Assembly: GCA_016223005.1 (NCBI GenBank)
Contig: JACRPW010000070.1
Span: forward strand, 1 to 34,081
Direction: 5' to 3'
From: Deltaproteobacteria bacterium
GTDB taxonomy: Bacteria > Desulfobacterota > GWC2-55-46 > UBA9637 > GWC2-42-11
Length of the DNA stretch: 34,081 nucleotides
The notes under the pieces are model-generated. The model was not told the origin of the DNA, did no database searches, and was given only the letters and a program-made list of their open reading frames with translations. Shown here in pieces: positions 15,864 through 24,397 of the stretch. The position numbers and the translations under genes were made by a program. Position 1 is the first letter of the stretch. Each line of letters opens with the position of its first letter.

Positions 15864-18254
15864 TCATAACTTTTCCTTTTGAATCGCCGGAGTGATAAAT
15901 ATCAAAAGTTCTGTCTGACTATCAGATTTAGATTTACTTTTAAACAGCCCCCCGATTACTGGTAAATCCTTCAGCCATGGCACGCCTGATGTAGAATCAG
16001 ATTCTACAGTTTCTATTATACCACCTATTACAGCAGTTTCCATGTCTCTTAACAATATCTCTGTAGCTGCCGCCTTTTCCAATATCACAGGACCGGCAGA
16101 GGTATCCTCTCCCTTTGAGTTTTTGGTAACATCAACCTTCATTAAGATTGTGCCGTCGGCTATGATATGAGGCACAACCTTCAGTTTCAGGGTAGCATCA
16201 ATAAATTTAGTCTCTGTTCCGGAACTGGATGTAGTTTGATAAGGTATCTTCTTACCCTGTGATATAGTAGCCTCTTTGTTATTTATGGTTGCAATCTTTG
16301 GTCGGGATATAGTCTTTGATATCCCAGCGCTTTCTGCAGCCATAAGTTTTAAATCAAGGGTAAACGGGGTGCCTCCCAATTTGCCAAATGTAAATCCAAT
16401 GGCGCCTGTTGGCGAGGCAATTGGCAGATTTACAGCAACATTTCTTACACCTGTGTTAGTAGCAATACCGCTTGTTGCCTGAGCGGATTGTCCTGATGTT
16501 CCGCCCAATGCTGCTAATCCGCCTGTCCCTGTAGCGCCGCCTACAGCATATCTTGGTCCGCTTCCTGTATAACTTACATCCATTCCCCACTGGACACCTA
16601 ACTCCTTTGCAAAACTGCTTGATGCCTCTACAATCCTTGCCTCTATTATTACCTGAGGTGTTTGTGTGTCAATGCCCTTAAGCAATTCAACAGCCTTTTT
16701 TACATTTACAGGTATATCTCTTATTATAATTGTGTTTGTCCTCTCATCTGATATTACTGAAGCGCCTTCTCTGCCGCTTAAAACACTTTTAACCTTCTCC
16801 TCCATATCCTTTGCTACTGCATAATTAACAGCGACCTTATCTGATATTAAATCCTCAAGTTTTTCTTCCTCTTTAATTTTAGACAGGGATGCTACCCTTA
16901 TCACATTGCCTTCCTGTATCTTACCCAATCCCTTTGATTTAAGTATTATATCAAATGCCTGGTCCCATGGGACATCTTTAAGCCTGAGTGTTACCTTTCC
17001 TGTAACCTCATCTGACAGAATAATATTAAGTTGGCTCACATCTGCTATCAGTCTTATAACATTTCCAATATCAGCATCCTTAAAATCCAGAGAAATCCTT
17101 TTGCCTGTCCATTGACTTTGACCTGTTTGAGCAGTCTTGGGTAGTAACGATGCATCTGCTTTTGGTTCAACACCCTTTTCTGCCTTATTATCATTTAATA
17201 CAGCATCCGCCTCTTTTTTCTGACCCTCCTTAAAATCAACACTTGCAGGTGGTTTTGGCTCATCTGATTGGGAAACCTTTTTAGTCTCCTGCTTATGTTT
17301 AGCAGCATCTGTTATAGGATGTTCTGTTAAAACAAGTGGTTTAATCACCTTTTTAGTTTCGGCTGATACCTTGGGTTTTATACCTGCCTGTGGAAAATTC
17401 AGATATATATTATTTCCTTCCTGAACCACATTGTAAGATATTTTGTCCTTTAGTTTAACCATCACCCTTGCAAGTTTATTATCCTGAAGTTCATAGGAAG
17501 TTACAGATGTAATAGGCACATCAAGAAGGCTCATGTCCATCACCCTTTTAAATTCATCAGGCATGACAGCACCCTTTAAATCAATAACAATGCTCTTGCT
17601 GTCAATAGATTCCAAAACCTTATAATCAGCCTTTTTTGAAGTTGTTATTGACACTTTTGTCCCTGCTAAAGACGGTTTAACATCAATAGCAGTAACCCTA
17701 TTGTCATCAGCCGCTTGTCTCTTCTCAGTTGAAGTGTCCTTTACCTCTTTCGCAGGTTTACCCTCTATCTTCTCATCTCCACGCATCAAACTCACCACTA
17801 ACTTTCCTTCCAGTAAATCAATCTTGTGGTCAATGCCGTCCTTCAGCCCAATCATTATCCTGCCTATCTTTGAAGCCCCATCCTTTCCATATTGAGAAGC
17901 AGAAATCTGACTTACAAATTCATTTTCAATAGAAATGGGCTCTTTTACCTTGTCTAGAACTGCATCAGGAATATCTATAACCAGACTGGATGAGTCGGAA
18001 AGTTTAAAGGCAGTATATGTTATACTGCCGCCCGCTGTTTCAACCAATACCCTTGAAGTATTATCAAGTTTCTCAAATGTTATACCGGTTATGGAAATAC
18101 CTTGCAGTTGTTGACTCTGCTGAACTGCATCTTTCTTGCTCAAATCATCAGGTTTAACACCTGCAATATCCTTTGAAATACAGCCTCCAATAAAAAGAAT
18201 AGAGACATAAAAGATAATGCAAATATATTTAAAGTAAAGATGCCTTACCTTCAT
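15864..18254 (-). CDS. pilQ: Type IV pilus outer-membrane secretin PilQ
   Basis: Forms the outer-membrane channel for the pilus. It has 796 residues. A signal with lipobox FIGGC near residue 25 suggests a lipoprotein. Two AMIN domains (about 52-138 and 188-272) would bind peptidoglycan. A charged linker is followed by a secretin/TonB short N-terminal domain (ISLDFKDADIGNVIRLIADVSQLNIILS), an N-domain ending KAVELLKGIDTQTPQVIIEARIVE, and the secretin core with VPWLKDLPVIGGLFKSKS...ELLIFITP. A Gly/Ala/Ser-rich stretch near 570-610 interrupts the early secretin domain. The start overlaps the pilP stop as ATGA. It is the last gene of the pilMNOPQ run; the HEPN-MNT pair follows. Confidence 0.96.
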   Translation of the reverse strand: MKVRHLYFKYICIIFYVSILFIGGCISKDIAGVKPDDLSKKDAVQQSQQLQGISITGITFEKLDNTSRVLVETAGGSITYTAFKLSDSSSLVIDIPDAVLDKVKEPISIENEFVSQISASQYGKDGASKIGRIMIGLKDGIDHKIDLLEGKLVVSLMRGDEKIEGKPAKEVKDTSTEKRQAADDNRVTAIDVKPSLAGTKVSITTSKKADYKVLESIDSKSIVIDLKGAVMPDEFKRVMDMSLLDVPITSVTSYELQDNKLARVMVKLKDKISYNVVQEGNNIYLNFPQAGIKPKVSAETKKVIKPLVLTEHPITDAAKHKQETKKVSQSDEPKPPASVDFKEGQKKEADAVLNDNKAEKGVEPKADASLLPKTAQTGQSQWTGKRISLDFKDADIGNVIRLIADVSQLNIILSDEVTGKVTLRLKDVPWDQAFDIILKSKGLGKIQEGNVIRVASLSKIKEEEKLEDLISDKVAVNYAVAKDMEEKVKSVLSGREGASVISDERTNTIIIRDIPVNVKKAVELLKGIDTQTPQVIIEARIVEASSSFAKELGVQWGMDVSYTGSGPRYAVGGATGTGGLAALGGTSGQSAQATSGIATNTGVRNVAVNLPIASPTGAIGFTFGKLGGTPFTLDLKLMAAESAGISKTISRPKIATINNKEATISQGKKIPYQTTSSSGTETKFIDATLKLKVVPHIIADGTILMKVDVTKNSKGEDTSAGPVILEKAAATEILLRDMETAVIGGIIETVESDSTSGVPWLKDLPVIGGLFKSKSKSDSQTELLIFITPAIQKEKL

Positions 18255-18874
18255 CTTAAACCCTCGCCTTCCCCAGCAGGCATTGTCAAAGATAATTCTT
18301 TTTTACGAACTGCGCCGCTGTCATCTTTGTGTCTTTCTTCAATTACAACCTTATTACCCAAAATCTTTGATACCTGCCCTCCCCTGTTTCCAATAAGGTC
18401 GCCAACCCTGATTGTATATCCTTTACCATCCGGCGCCTCCACCATAGCAGCAGAATCCTCTGCCCCCCATATTATTGCAGCAAGTTTTAACTGCCCTGTC
18501 TCATATTTCTGAAGAGGGGTCTTTGGTTCAATGGGTTGTTCAGGTTTTATCACCTTTTTAGATGATTCCGCTATCTGTGTCTTTGCCTGTACTTTGGATA
18601 AAACTTTCTGTAACACAATCGGTTTAAAAGGGTTACGGATGGGCATCTCCTTTTCAATTATCTCTACAGCCTTCTCCTCTGTTTTATCTATGCCCTTCTC
18701 CTCTGTTTTATTAGTATTTGAAATATCAACGGCAGGAGGCACAGCAATTCTATATGCCACTGCACTGACAGGTTTCTGCGGAGGTATAGATGCCTTTTCT
18801 TTACAGGCAACAACAATAAACATAAAAACTACAGATATTATAATAATAGACTTGGTTTCTGTTATCTGTTTCAC
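18251..18874 (-). CDS. pilP: Type IV pilus assembly lipoprotein PilP
   Basis: A 207-residue inner-membrane lipoprotein linking PilNO to PilQ. The signal peptide ends with lipobox IVVAC at about residue 24. After a variable linker rich in Lys/Glu and Pro, the conserved part contains NPFKPIV at about 98 and the beta-domain LQKYETGQLKLAAIIWG...GKGYTIRVGDLIGNRGGQVSKI, the PilP core. It overlaps both pilO and pilQ by 4 bp, so translation is coupled. Confidence 0.93.
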   Translation of the reverse strand: MKQITETKSIIIISVVFMFIVVACKEKASIPPQKPVSAVAYRIAVPPAVDISNTNKTEEKGIDKTEEKAVEIIEKEMPIRNPFKPIVLQKVLSKVQAKTQIAESSKKVIKPEQPIEPKTPLQKYETGQLKLAAIIWGAEDSAAMVEAPDGKGYTIRVGDLIGNRGGQVSKILGNKVVIEERHKDDSGAVRKKELSLTMPAGEGEGLR

Positions 18875-19500
18875 TTCCCCTTCCCTTTCTCTTTCTTATC
18901 TTTCAGAGCCGCCTTTTTAATATCATCCTCTGTCAAAAACCTGAATGTTGTGGCTGTAAAACTTGATATAAGCACTGTATTATCACCGCTATCTTTAATC
19001 TCACCTATATTCAATTTGCTGATATTAACTATCCTTTGAAGTCCTGCAGCCTTTTTAAAAAATGAAAGGATATTTTCATATCCGCCCTGAACCTTCATAT
19101 CTACAGGAATATCAGCATAAAATCCCTTTATAATCTCTGCACCAGGCTTAAACAACAATATCTCCAGACCTGATTCCCTGCCAAGTGAGGATAAACTGCT
19201 TAACAGTCCTGCGATTTCCTTCTCATTCGGCATTTGTGCAACAGCATCTTGTAATCTCTTTGCAAATTCCTCTCTTTCCTGTTTAATCTTTGGAAGTTGA
19301 CTTACAGTTATTGTTTCATTATCAATCTGTCTTTGTAATTCTGTAATCTTTGAGCGGAGATTTCTTGTCTCAATCATTTTAGGATAAAAAATCAGATACC
19401 CATAAGCCATCGCTATCAAAAGGTGCACAGCGCCCAGTATTATTAGTTTCTGTGATAATGGTAATTTTAATATAGTATCAGGGGTTACATTAAGAACCAT
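18871..19500 (-). CDS. pilO: Type IV pilus alignment protein PilO
   Basis: A 209-residue bitopic inner-membrane protein: short cytoplasmic tail, one transmembrane helix at about 18-37, a coiled coil (RNLRSKITELQRQIDNETITVSQLPKIKQEREEFAKRL) at about 45-90 in pieces, then the ferredoxin-like periplasmic domain. It pairs with PilN and binds PilP, by family knowledge. It lies 5 bp after pilN and overlaps pilP by 4 bp. Confidence 0.93.
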   Translation of the reverse strand: MVLNVTPDTILKLPLSQKLIILGAVHLLIAMAYGYLIFYPKMIETRNLRSKITELQRQIDNETITVSQLPKIKQEREEFAKRLQDAVAQMPNEKEIAGLLSSLSSLGRESGLEILLFKPGAEIIKGFYADIPVDMKVQGGYENILSFFKKAAGLQRIVNISKLNIGEIKDSGDNTVLISSFTATTFRFLTEDDIKKAALKDKKEKGKGK

Positions 19501-19505
19501 ATTCT

Positions 19506-20063
19506 TTATATCTTTTGCAATGCCTTAACAATCTTGTCCATCTTTATTGAAAATGATTTAACTTTAACACCGCCCTTTTCAGACATCTCTGCAACCTCAA
19601 GTTCAACCCTGTTTATACCGTTCATCTTTTCAAGATTTTTCATAAATTCAGATATATCCTCATCACTTGAAGCACTACCTGTAAGCAGTAATGTATTTTC
19701 ACTATCACTCAATTTGTTAATCCATGCCTTTTCAGAAATTGCCCTGCTGATTTCTTCAAGGAGTCTTACAGGACCAGTCCTGTTACTTTCCAATTGTTTA
19801 ACAACATCCAATCTCTGGCTTATCATCTTGTTCTCATCTCTAACCTTTGTAAGTTCTCCTGTCTTTGTTTTAAGAAGGGACAAATCTCTTTCCTTATTTT
19901 CTATACTCATCTTCAATCCTTTTATCTCACTTGTCTTGTAGTAATGGACAGCGGCAATGAGCAAAAATAAAAAGATAAGTGATAAGCCGGCAAGATGAAT
20001 TTGCCGCTTTGCAAGTTTTTTCTTTTTTTCAGCCCTGACAGGCAGTAGATTGATTCTTATCAT
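19506..20063 (-). CDS. pilN: Type IV pilus alignment protein PilN
   Basis: A 185-residue inner-membrane protein. The cytoplasmic N-terminal peptide MIRINLLP is the conserved PilM-binding motif (INLLPxR). A transmembrane helix spans about 24-44, followed by a coiled coil to about 95 and a small periplasmic domain. It overlaps pilM by 4 bp and forms the PilM-PilN-PilO-PilP complex. Confidence 0.95.
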   Translation of the reverse strand: MIRINLLPVRAEKKKKLAKRQIHLAGLSLIFLFLLIAAVHYYKTSEIKGLKMSIENKERDLSLLKTKTGELTKVRDENKMISQRLDVVKQLESNRTGPVRLLEEISRAISEKAWINKLSDSENTLLLTGSASSDEDISEFMKNLEKMNGINRVELEVAEMSEKGGVKVKSFSIKMDKIVKALQKI

Positions 20064-21118
20064 CTATTTCCATCCATCCTCATTGCAATGCCAACAGCAA
20101 CCGCAAACAGCGGGGCAGTTTCTTCTATATATTTTGGGTCAAATGATTTTCTATCGTATTCAACTCCCTTAAATGGATTTATAGTCTCAACAGGCAGTCC
20201 TGTAACTTCCCGAATCCTATCTGACAGCCCTTTTGTTTTACTGCACCCGCCGCTCAAGTATATCCTATTAACATAACCACCCATCGCTCCACTTAGATAA
20301 AAATCAACAGATTTCTTTATTTCTTGGGCAATATCATCCAAAGACTCATCAATAACAGGCTTAAGCATACTCCCTTCCATACCCTTCATCTGTCCCTTAA
20401 TCTTCAACATCTCTGCATCCTTAAAACTTATATTCAATAATTTCTGTATCTTGTATGTAATAAGATTTCCTCCCATTGCAACTGCCCTTGTAAATACCGT
20501 TACCCCGCCTTTCAGCACAGTTACACTCATCACCGCTGCGCCAATATTTATAATAATTATATCCTCATCAGGTGTTGTTGGATAGTTAGCCTCAAACATA
20601 TTTTCAAGGGCAAATGAATCAACATCAATAACAGTTGGATTCATCTCTGCCCCTTTTATTACATGGACATAGTCATTTATAACATCCTTTTTAACAGCAA
20701 CCAGAACCACATCCATTGTGCCTTTATCATCCTGACCAAGTATCTGAAAATCTATATTAACCTCGTTTATTGGAAATGGTATATACTGCTCTGCCTCCCA
20801 TTGAATACTCTCTGCCAGTTCATCCTCTGTCATAACAGAAAGATTCACCTTTTTTATAATCACCGAATTACCAGTAAGGGCTGACACAACATCTTTAACC
20901 TTTATGCCGTGATGTGAAATAAGTTCTTTAATAGCATTTGTAACTGCTGCATGATTGACAATATTGCCATCTGCGATAGATTGCGGCTGAAGTTGCATAA
21001 TCCCCAGTTTGACAAGTTTGAAGTTCTTTTTTGTCTCTGCAAGTTGAACAAGTTTTATAGAGTTAGAACCAATATCAAGTCCTATAACATCCTTTTTCTT
21101 CTTAAAAAATGACAGCAT
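20060..21118 (-). CDS. pilM: Type IV pilus actin-like ATPase PilM
   Basis: A cytoplasmic actin/FtsA-fold protein of 352 residues that binds PilN. DVIGLDIGSNSIKLVQL gives the phosphate-1 loop, IIIINIGAAVMSVTVLKGG the second, and IYLSGGCSKTKGLSDRI the adenosine motif. The second loop has Asn-Ile-Gly where DxG is common. Length and order (pilM first of MNOPQ) fit well. It lies 5 bp after a small HTH gene that heads the operon. Confidence 0.95.
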   Translation of the reverse strand: MLSFFKKKKDVIGLDIGSNSIKLVQLAETKKNFKLVKLGIMQLQPQSIADGNIVNHAAVTNAIKELISHHGIKVKDVVSALTGNSVIIKKVNLSVMTEDELAESIQWEAEQYIPFPINEVNIDFQILGQDDKGTMDVVLVAVKKDVINDYVHVIKGAEMNPTVIDVDSFALENMFEANYPTTPDEDIIIINIGAAVMSVTVLKGGVTVFTRAVAMGGNLITYKIQKLLNISFKDAEMLKIKGQMKGMEGSMLKPVIDESLDDIAQEIKKSVDFYLSGAMGGYVNRIYLSGGCSKTKGLSDRIREVTGLPVETINPFKGVEYDRKSFDPKYIEETAPLFAVAVGIAMRMDGNR

Positions 21119-21123
21119 ATAAT

Positions 21124-21327
21124 TTAGTCCTTAAACACCTTACCCTTTTCCGACACCTTTAAACCCAGCGCCTGTATGATTTTCCTCTTTGTATCCATAC
21201 GGCAGTCATAGCCCTTTTCAATCCTGTCTATGGTAAGCGGCGAAATGCCCGCCTTTCTTGAAAGTTCAGCCTTGCTTACAAGAAGATCTTCCCTTATCCT
21301 TTTTAGATTATTTTTTGTCTTACTCAT
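21124..21327 (-). CDS. Small HTH (XRE-family) regulator at the head of the pilMNOPQ operon
   Basis: About 67 residues, essentially a single XRE/Cro-type helix-turn-helix: LKRIREDLLVSKAELSRKAGISPLTIDRIEKG, with the recognition helix around SPLTIDRIE. It has no second domain. The ATG at 21327 has GGAGG at 8-nt spacing; an ATG at 21333 would be too close to that site. Being the first gene after the promoter, with pilM 5 bp downstream, it is a candidate autoregulator of pilus assembly genes. The target is unknown. Confidence 0.85.
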   Translation of the reverse strand: MSKTKNNLKRIREDLLVSKAELSRKAGISPLTIDRIEKGYDCRMDTKRKIIQALGLKVSEKGKVFKD

Positions 21328-21386
21328 TTTCATACCCTCCGGGCAGAGGACTTCATACGAATTGGGTTTAAAAACCTGTATAAAAC

Positions 21387-21413
21387 TGTATATTAAAGCA
21401 TATAATTTGTCAA
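21387..21413 (-). promoter_or_regulatory. Promoter candidate for HTH-pilMNOPQ
   Basis: On the minus strand TTGACA (21413-21408), a 15-bp spacer, then TATACA (21392-21387). A perfect -35 but short spacing. It lies in the AT-rich 121-bp gap between the PilX-like gene and the HTH gene, the only gap over 100 bp in the pil region. A second TATACAG occurs about 10 bp further on. Confidence 0.5.
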
Positions 21414-21424
21414 TAATTAAATAT

Positions 21425-21440
21425 AAATTATATATAATTT
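21425..21440. promoter_or_regulatory. 16-bp perfect palindrome upstream of the pilM operon promoter
   Basis: AAATTATA followed by TATAATTT is fully self-complementary. It starts 12 bp upstream of the -35 box and lies next to the end of the PilX-like gene (21449). It could be an operator for the adjacent HTH protein, or chance in an AT-rich stretch. Confidence 0.45.
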
Positions 21441-21448
21441 CACTGCCT

Positions 21449-22639
21449 CTACTGCCTTGCCCACCTTATAACTGATGTTTGACTGTTTTCTGAACCTACT
21501 CCTTGAAGCGTTGAGGTATCGTATGTTACAGTCACATCTCCATTTATGCTTACAGTATTTTTTGCAATAATCCCTCCTGTAACATTTAAACCGCCTCCGC
21601 CTCCGCTTATTGTCAATGTCCCCATAACATATACAAAACCTTTATATTGCAAACCGCCTGTAATAGTCAAATCACCTGTAACAATCAATATGCCCCTGCC
21701 TGTAAGATTGCCGCTTATTTTAGCAGGCTTTGCAGTGCTTGCCGTGTTATAGTCGTCATCATTATCATTATCTATAAATATGATTGTTGAATATGTACCG
21801 CCTGCAAAATCCCCCCAGTCTGTAACCACACCATCTATGCTGCCGCTGGAAGGTATATCATCACCTGCAGCACCGCATGTATTATCTGAGCAGTAATGCC
21901 TTTCATCTGCAATCTCCTCCATACTAGTAGAATTTTGCGCGGTATCATAAACATCTATGCCAATTTGATCATTTAAATCATAGCCTGCATTTGCAGTTGT
22001 TCCACCGGTTATATTTGATGAACCTCCCCGTATATCAAGCGCAGGGTCTGAATTTGAATCAATTGCACCTTGCGTCTGGGTATTCAAAGAACTTGCTGCA
22101 ATATATGAGATTGTTTGAACAGTTGTATTTCCATATGTCCCTGTGGAAGTTATCTTATAAACAGGCAGGTAGCCTGTTGTCGGCGGCTGCGGAGTCATTG
22201 TTGAAGGAAATTGATAATCCTGACCAAACATGACGATTTCATTGTTGTATGTGCCTTTATAAAATCCATCTGTTGTATTCTCTAATAAATATTGTATTGT
22301 TACACTATAACTGCAACTGGCTGCGCTGCCTGAACAAAGATTCTCTCTGCTTGTAGATTGATTAAAACTCTTTTGCCAACTTGAAGTTCTATAATTAGCA
22401 TCTGTTGACAATTCAGCAAGGTAATATGAATTCCCTGATACAAGATGCACCCTTGCATAAGCCTCATTTAATCCTGCCTCTGCCAATTGGGATGCAACCT
22501 TTTGTTCCTTTTCATTTCTTCCGATAAGGGTTTCTGTTGATGCATTTATAAGTGCAAGGAGTCCAATAGCGGACATTGAAACCATCAATAGAAGGGTTAT
22601 GACAAGGATAAAACCTTTATTGTTTTCAATCGGCATCAT
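21449..22639 (-). CDS. PilX-like minor pilin/pilus assembly protein with beta-solenoid C-terminus
   Basis: A protein of about 396 residues. The N-terminus (NNKGF, then ILVITLLLMVSMSAIGLLALI) is a prepilin-like segment cleavable after Gly but lacking the Glu5 of ordinary pilins, as in PilX/GspK-type tip proteins. EKEQKVASQLAEAGLNEAYARV is the PilX N-terminal helix. The C-terminal ~110 residues are Gly/Thr/Val-rich with regular short strands (GRGILIVTGDLTITGG, FVYVMGTLTISGG, GIIAKNTVSINGD), suggesting a beta-solenoid. The start overlaps the end of pilW by 14 bp, with no independent ribosome-binding site. It is probably part of the initiating tip complex with PilV, PilW and FimT. Confidence 0.85.
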   Translation of the reverse strand: MMPIENNKGFILVITLLLMVSMSAIGLLALINASTETLIGRNEKEQKVASQLAEAGLNEAYARVHLVSGNSYYLAELSTDANYRTSSWQKSFNQSTSRENLCSGSAASCSYSVTIQYLLENTTDGFYKGTYNNEIVMFGQDYQFPSTMTPQPPTTGYLPVYKITSTGTYGNTTVQTISYIAASSLNTQTQGAIDSNSDPALDIRGGSSNITGGTTANAGYDLNDQIGIDVYDTAQNSTSMEEIADERHYCSDNTCGAAGDDIPSSGSIDGVVTDWGDFAGGTYSTIIFIDNDNDDDYNTASTAKPAKISGNLTGRGILIVTGDLTITGGLQYKGFVYVMGTLTISGGGGGLNVTGGIIAKNTVSINGDVTVTYDTSTLQGVGSENSQTSVIRWARQ

Positions 22640-23351
22640 CACAAACACTGGCACTACCACCCAATACACCCATATTTCTTAAGTATACCTGTGTAGAAAC
22701 CTTAACAGAGGATAGCGCATTAGAGGTTGGAAGGGGACTGCTTGTCTTTGTAGTAATTTCAACCTTTACAAGTCTGATAGTATTACGGTTAGTCTGCTCA
22801 GTAACAGAATCTCCTGTATCAATATCAGAATAAGAAATCTGCGAGCCATTCCCATCATAGTATGTAAAGACAAGACCATTAGTATCAGCAATATAACCTA
22901 CAATCTTATTTTCCTCATCTGCATCGCCATAACCACTATTATTGTATGTGCAGCAATTAGCATCACCTGAAGCACAGACATTGTATTTTTTAACAAGATA
23001 TTTTATACCGCTTTCAGTTTTTAACTTATATTTCATCTCAAACCTTGTATTTGTGTAACCTTGGGTATCAGGTCTTGGGTCCCGGAATATAAACTTTATT
23101 TCATCAGACTTTGCCTTTTTAATAACATTAATTGTCCCGGCATTAAGACCAGCATTTAACAAATCACCTGTTATTATTGCTGCACCTGCCCGTGCATTCT
23201 GCTGTGCCTCTGTCAGCAAATCCTGCGAACCCGATGTCTTGTAAAATGTAGTATAAACCCCATAAACTGCCGCCATAATAATACCCGTAAGCACAAGGGC
23301 AATCATAAGTTCAACGATGGTAAAACCTTTCTGGGATTTTTCCCGAATCAT
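22626..23351 (-). CDS. pilW: Minor pilin PilW
   Basis: About 241 residues. Class III-type prepilin signal KSQKGFTIVELMIALVLTG with Phe1 and Glu5; a long variable C-terminal domain includes two short Cys pairs (CASGDANCC and the final VCDDAD). The ATG at 23351 shares its A with the pilV stop (TAATG); an in-frame start at 23408 would add 19 residues inside pilV and hide the signal. Assignment to PilW rests on position in the fimT-pilV-pilW-pilX order and length. Confidence 0.88.
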   Translation of the reverse strand: MIREKSQKGFTIVELMIALVLTGIIMAAVYGVYTTFYKTSGSQDLLTEAQQNARAGAAIITGDLLNAGLNAGTINVIKKAKSDEIKFIFRDPRPDTQGYTNTRFEMKYKLKTESGIKYLVKKYNVCASGDANCCTYNNSGYGDADEENKIVGYIADTNGLVFTYYDGNGSQISYSDIDTGDSVTEQTNRNTIRLVKVEITTKTSSPLPTSNALSSVKVSTQVYLRNMGVLGGSASVCDDAD

Positions 23352-23833
23352 TACTTTGCCCTCATTGTTGTTAACTGTAGTGTCCTTGAACCAAATGCAT
23401 CTGTCCACGCAGCAGTTATTATTACCTTTTTTAATCCATCACCTGATGATGAACATGTTAAATCACCATTAACATCAATAATCTGTGCAGTCCAATACCA
23501 TGTATAATCAACATTATTGATATTCTCTGGATAGGAGTGGGCACCTCCTGTAGATGGGGTGCAGGTATAAGTTGTAGAGCATCCTGAACCTGATAAGACG
23601 CATGTTCGTGTAATACCACCGTCAGAACCGCTTGCCTCCAGATTATCATATGACACCATCTTTAATGCCTCTAGTTTTGCCTCTGCAAGATTTACTGCTG
23701 CAGAAAGTTTTTTTGCAGAATCAAGACCTCTGATTGCATTGCCTGACATGGCAGCAAGACCAATAACTGCAATAGCAAATATTGCAATTGCTATCAAGAC
23801 CTCTGCAAGGGTAAAACCCCTTTCACTTAACAT
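23351..23833 (-). CDS. pilV: Minor pilin PilV
   Basis: A 160-residue prepilin-like protein with a very short leader (MLSERG) and FTLAEVLIAIAIFAIAVIGLAAM, with Phe1 and Glu5. NLAEAKLEALKMVSYDN is the conserved PilV helix end. The globular domain has Cys residues (RTCVLSGSGCSTTYTC) that may form disulfides. It is part of the minor pilin set and overlaps pilW by one base. Confidence 0.9.
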   Translation of the reverse strand: MLSERGFTLAEVLIAIAIFAIAVIGLAAMSGNAIRGLDSAKKLSAAVNLAEAKLEALKMVSYDNLEASGSDGGITRTCVLSGSGCSTTYTCTPSTGGAHSYPENINNVDYTWYWTAQIIDVNGDLTCSSSGDGLKKVIITAAWTDAFGSRTLQLTTMRAK

Positions 23834-23842
23834 TATATCCCT

Positions 23843-24397
23843 CTAACATGCACCGCATGATGTGGCGGTTACCATCCTGACCCTTCCTGTGGAACTGCTC
23901 ACACATAATTTTATTACATCTGTGGCAAGATTTGCATTTATAAAACAAAGACCTGCTGTGTTTGATGTCCCGTTTGGATTAAACTCTACTGTAACCGTTC
24001 CAGAATTACCGTTGGTTTGTGTAACATTTACTGCAAGGGGAAGCGATACTGCCCCGCTTGCAGCCATGTTCAACCTTTCAGGGTCTGCCACTGTATTCGC
24101 AGGCCATGAACCGCTGCTGCTGCATGCGCCGCCACTCATTTTACATTGAAAAATATATGTATCAGCAGTTGTTGTGCCGGCATTCAAGGTAAGCAAAACC
24201 CTGTATTCCATATTCCTATAAATAGCCTTTGCCCTTGCCATCTGTAATTCTGTTGCAACATCCCTGACAGCAGATTTTAGTTTAGAGTGGGAAGTTGAAG
24301 TAAAGTTAGGGACAGCAAAAATAAACATAATACCCATGATTACCATAACTATAATGAGTTCAATGAATGTTAATCCTGTCTGATTATTTAGTTTCAT
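23843..24397 (-). CDS. fimT: Minor pilin FimT/GspH type
   Basis: A 184-residue pseudopilin. Signal NNQTGLTFIELIIVMVIMGIM, with Leu rather than Phe at mature position 1 and Glu at 5. It then has the GspH/FimT motif RDVATELQMARAKAIYRNMEYRV. The C-terminus has one Cys pair (CVSSSTGRVRMVTATSCGAC). Its start directly abuts the pilD stop. By family knowledge it contributes to pilus initiation and, in some species, DNA binding. Confidence 0.88.
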   Translation of the reverse strand: MKLNNQTGLTFIELIIVMVIMGIMFIFAVPNFTSTSHSKLKSAVRDVATELQMARAKAIYRNMEYRVLLTLNAGTTTADTYIFQCKMSGGACSSSGSWPANTVADPERLNMAASGAVSLPLAVNVTQTNGNSGTVTVEFNPNGTSNTAGLCFINANLATDVIKLCVSSSTGRVRMVTATSCGAC

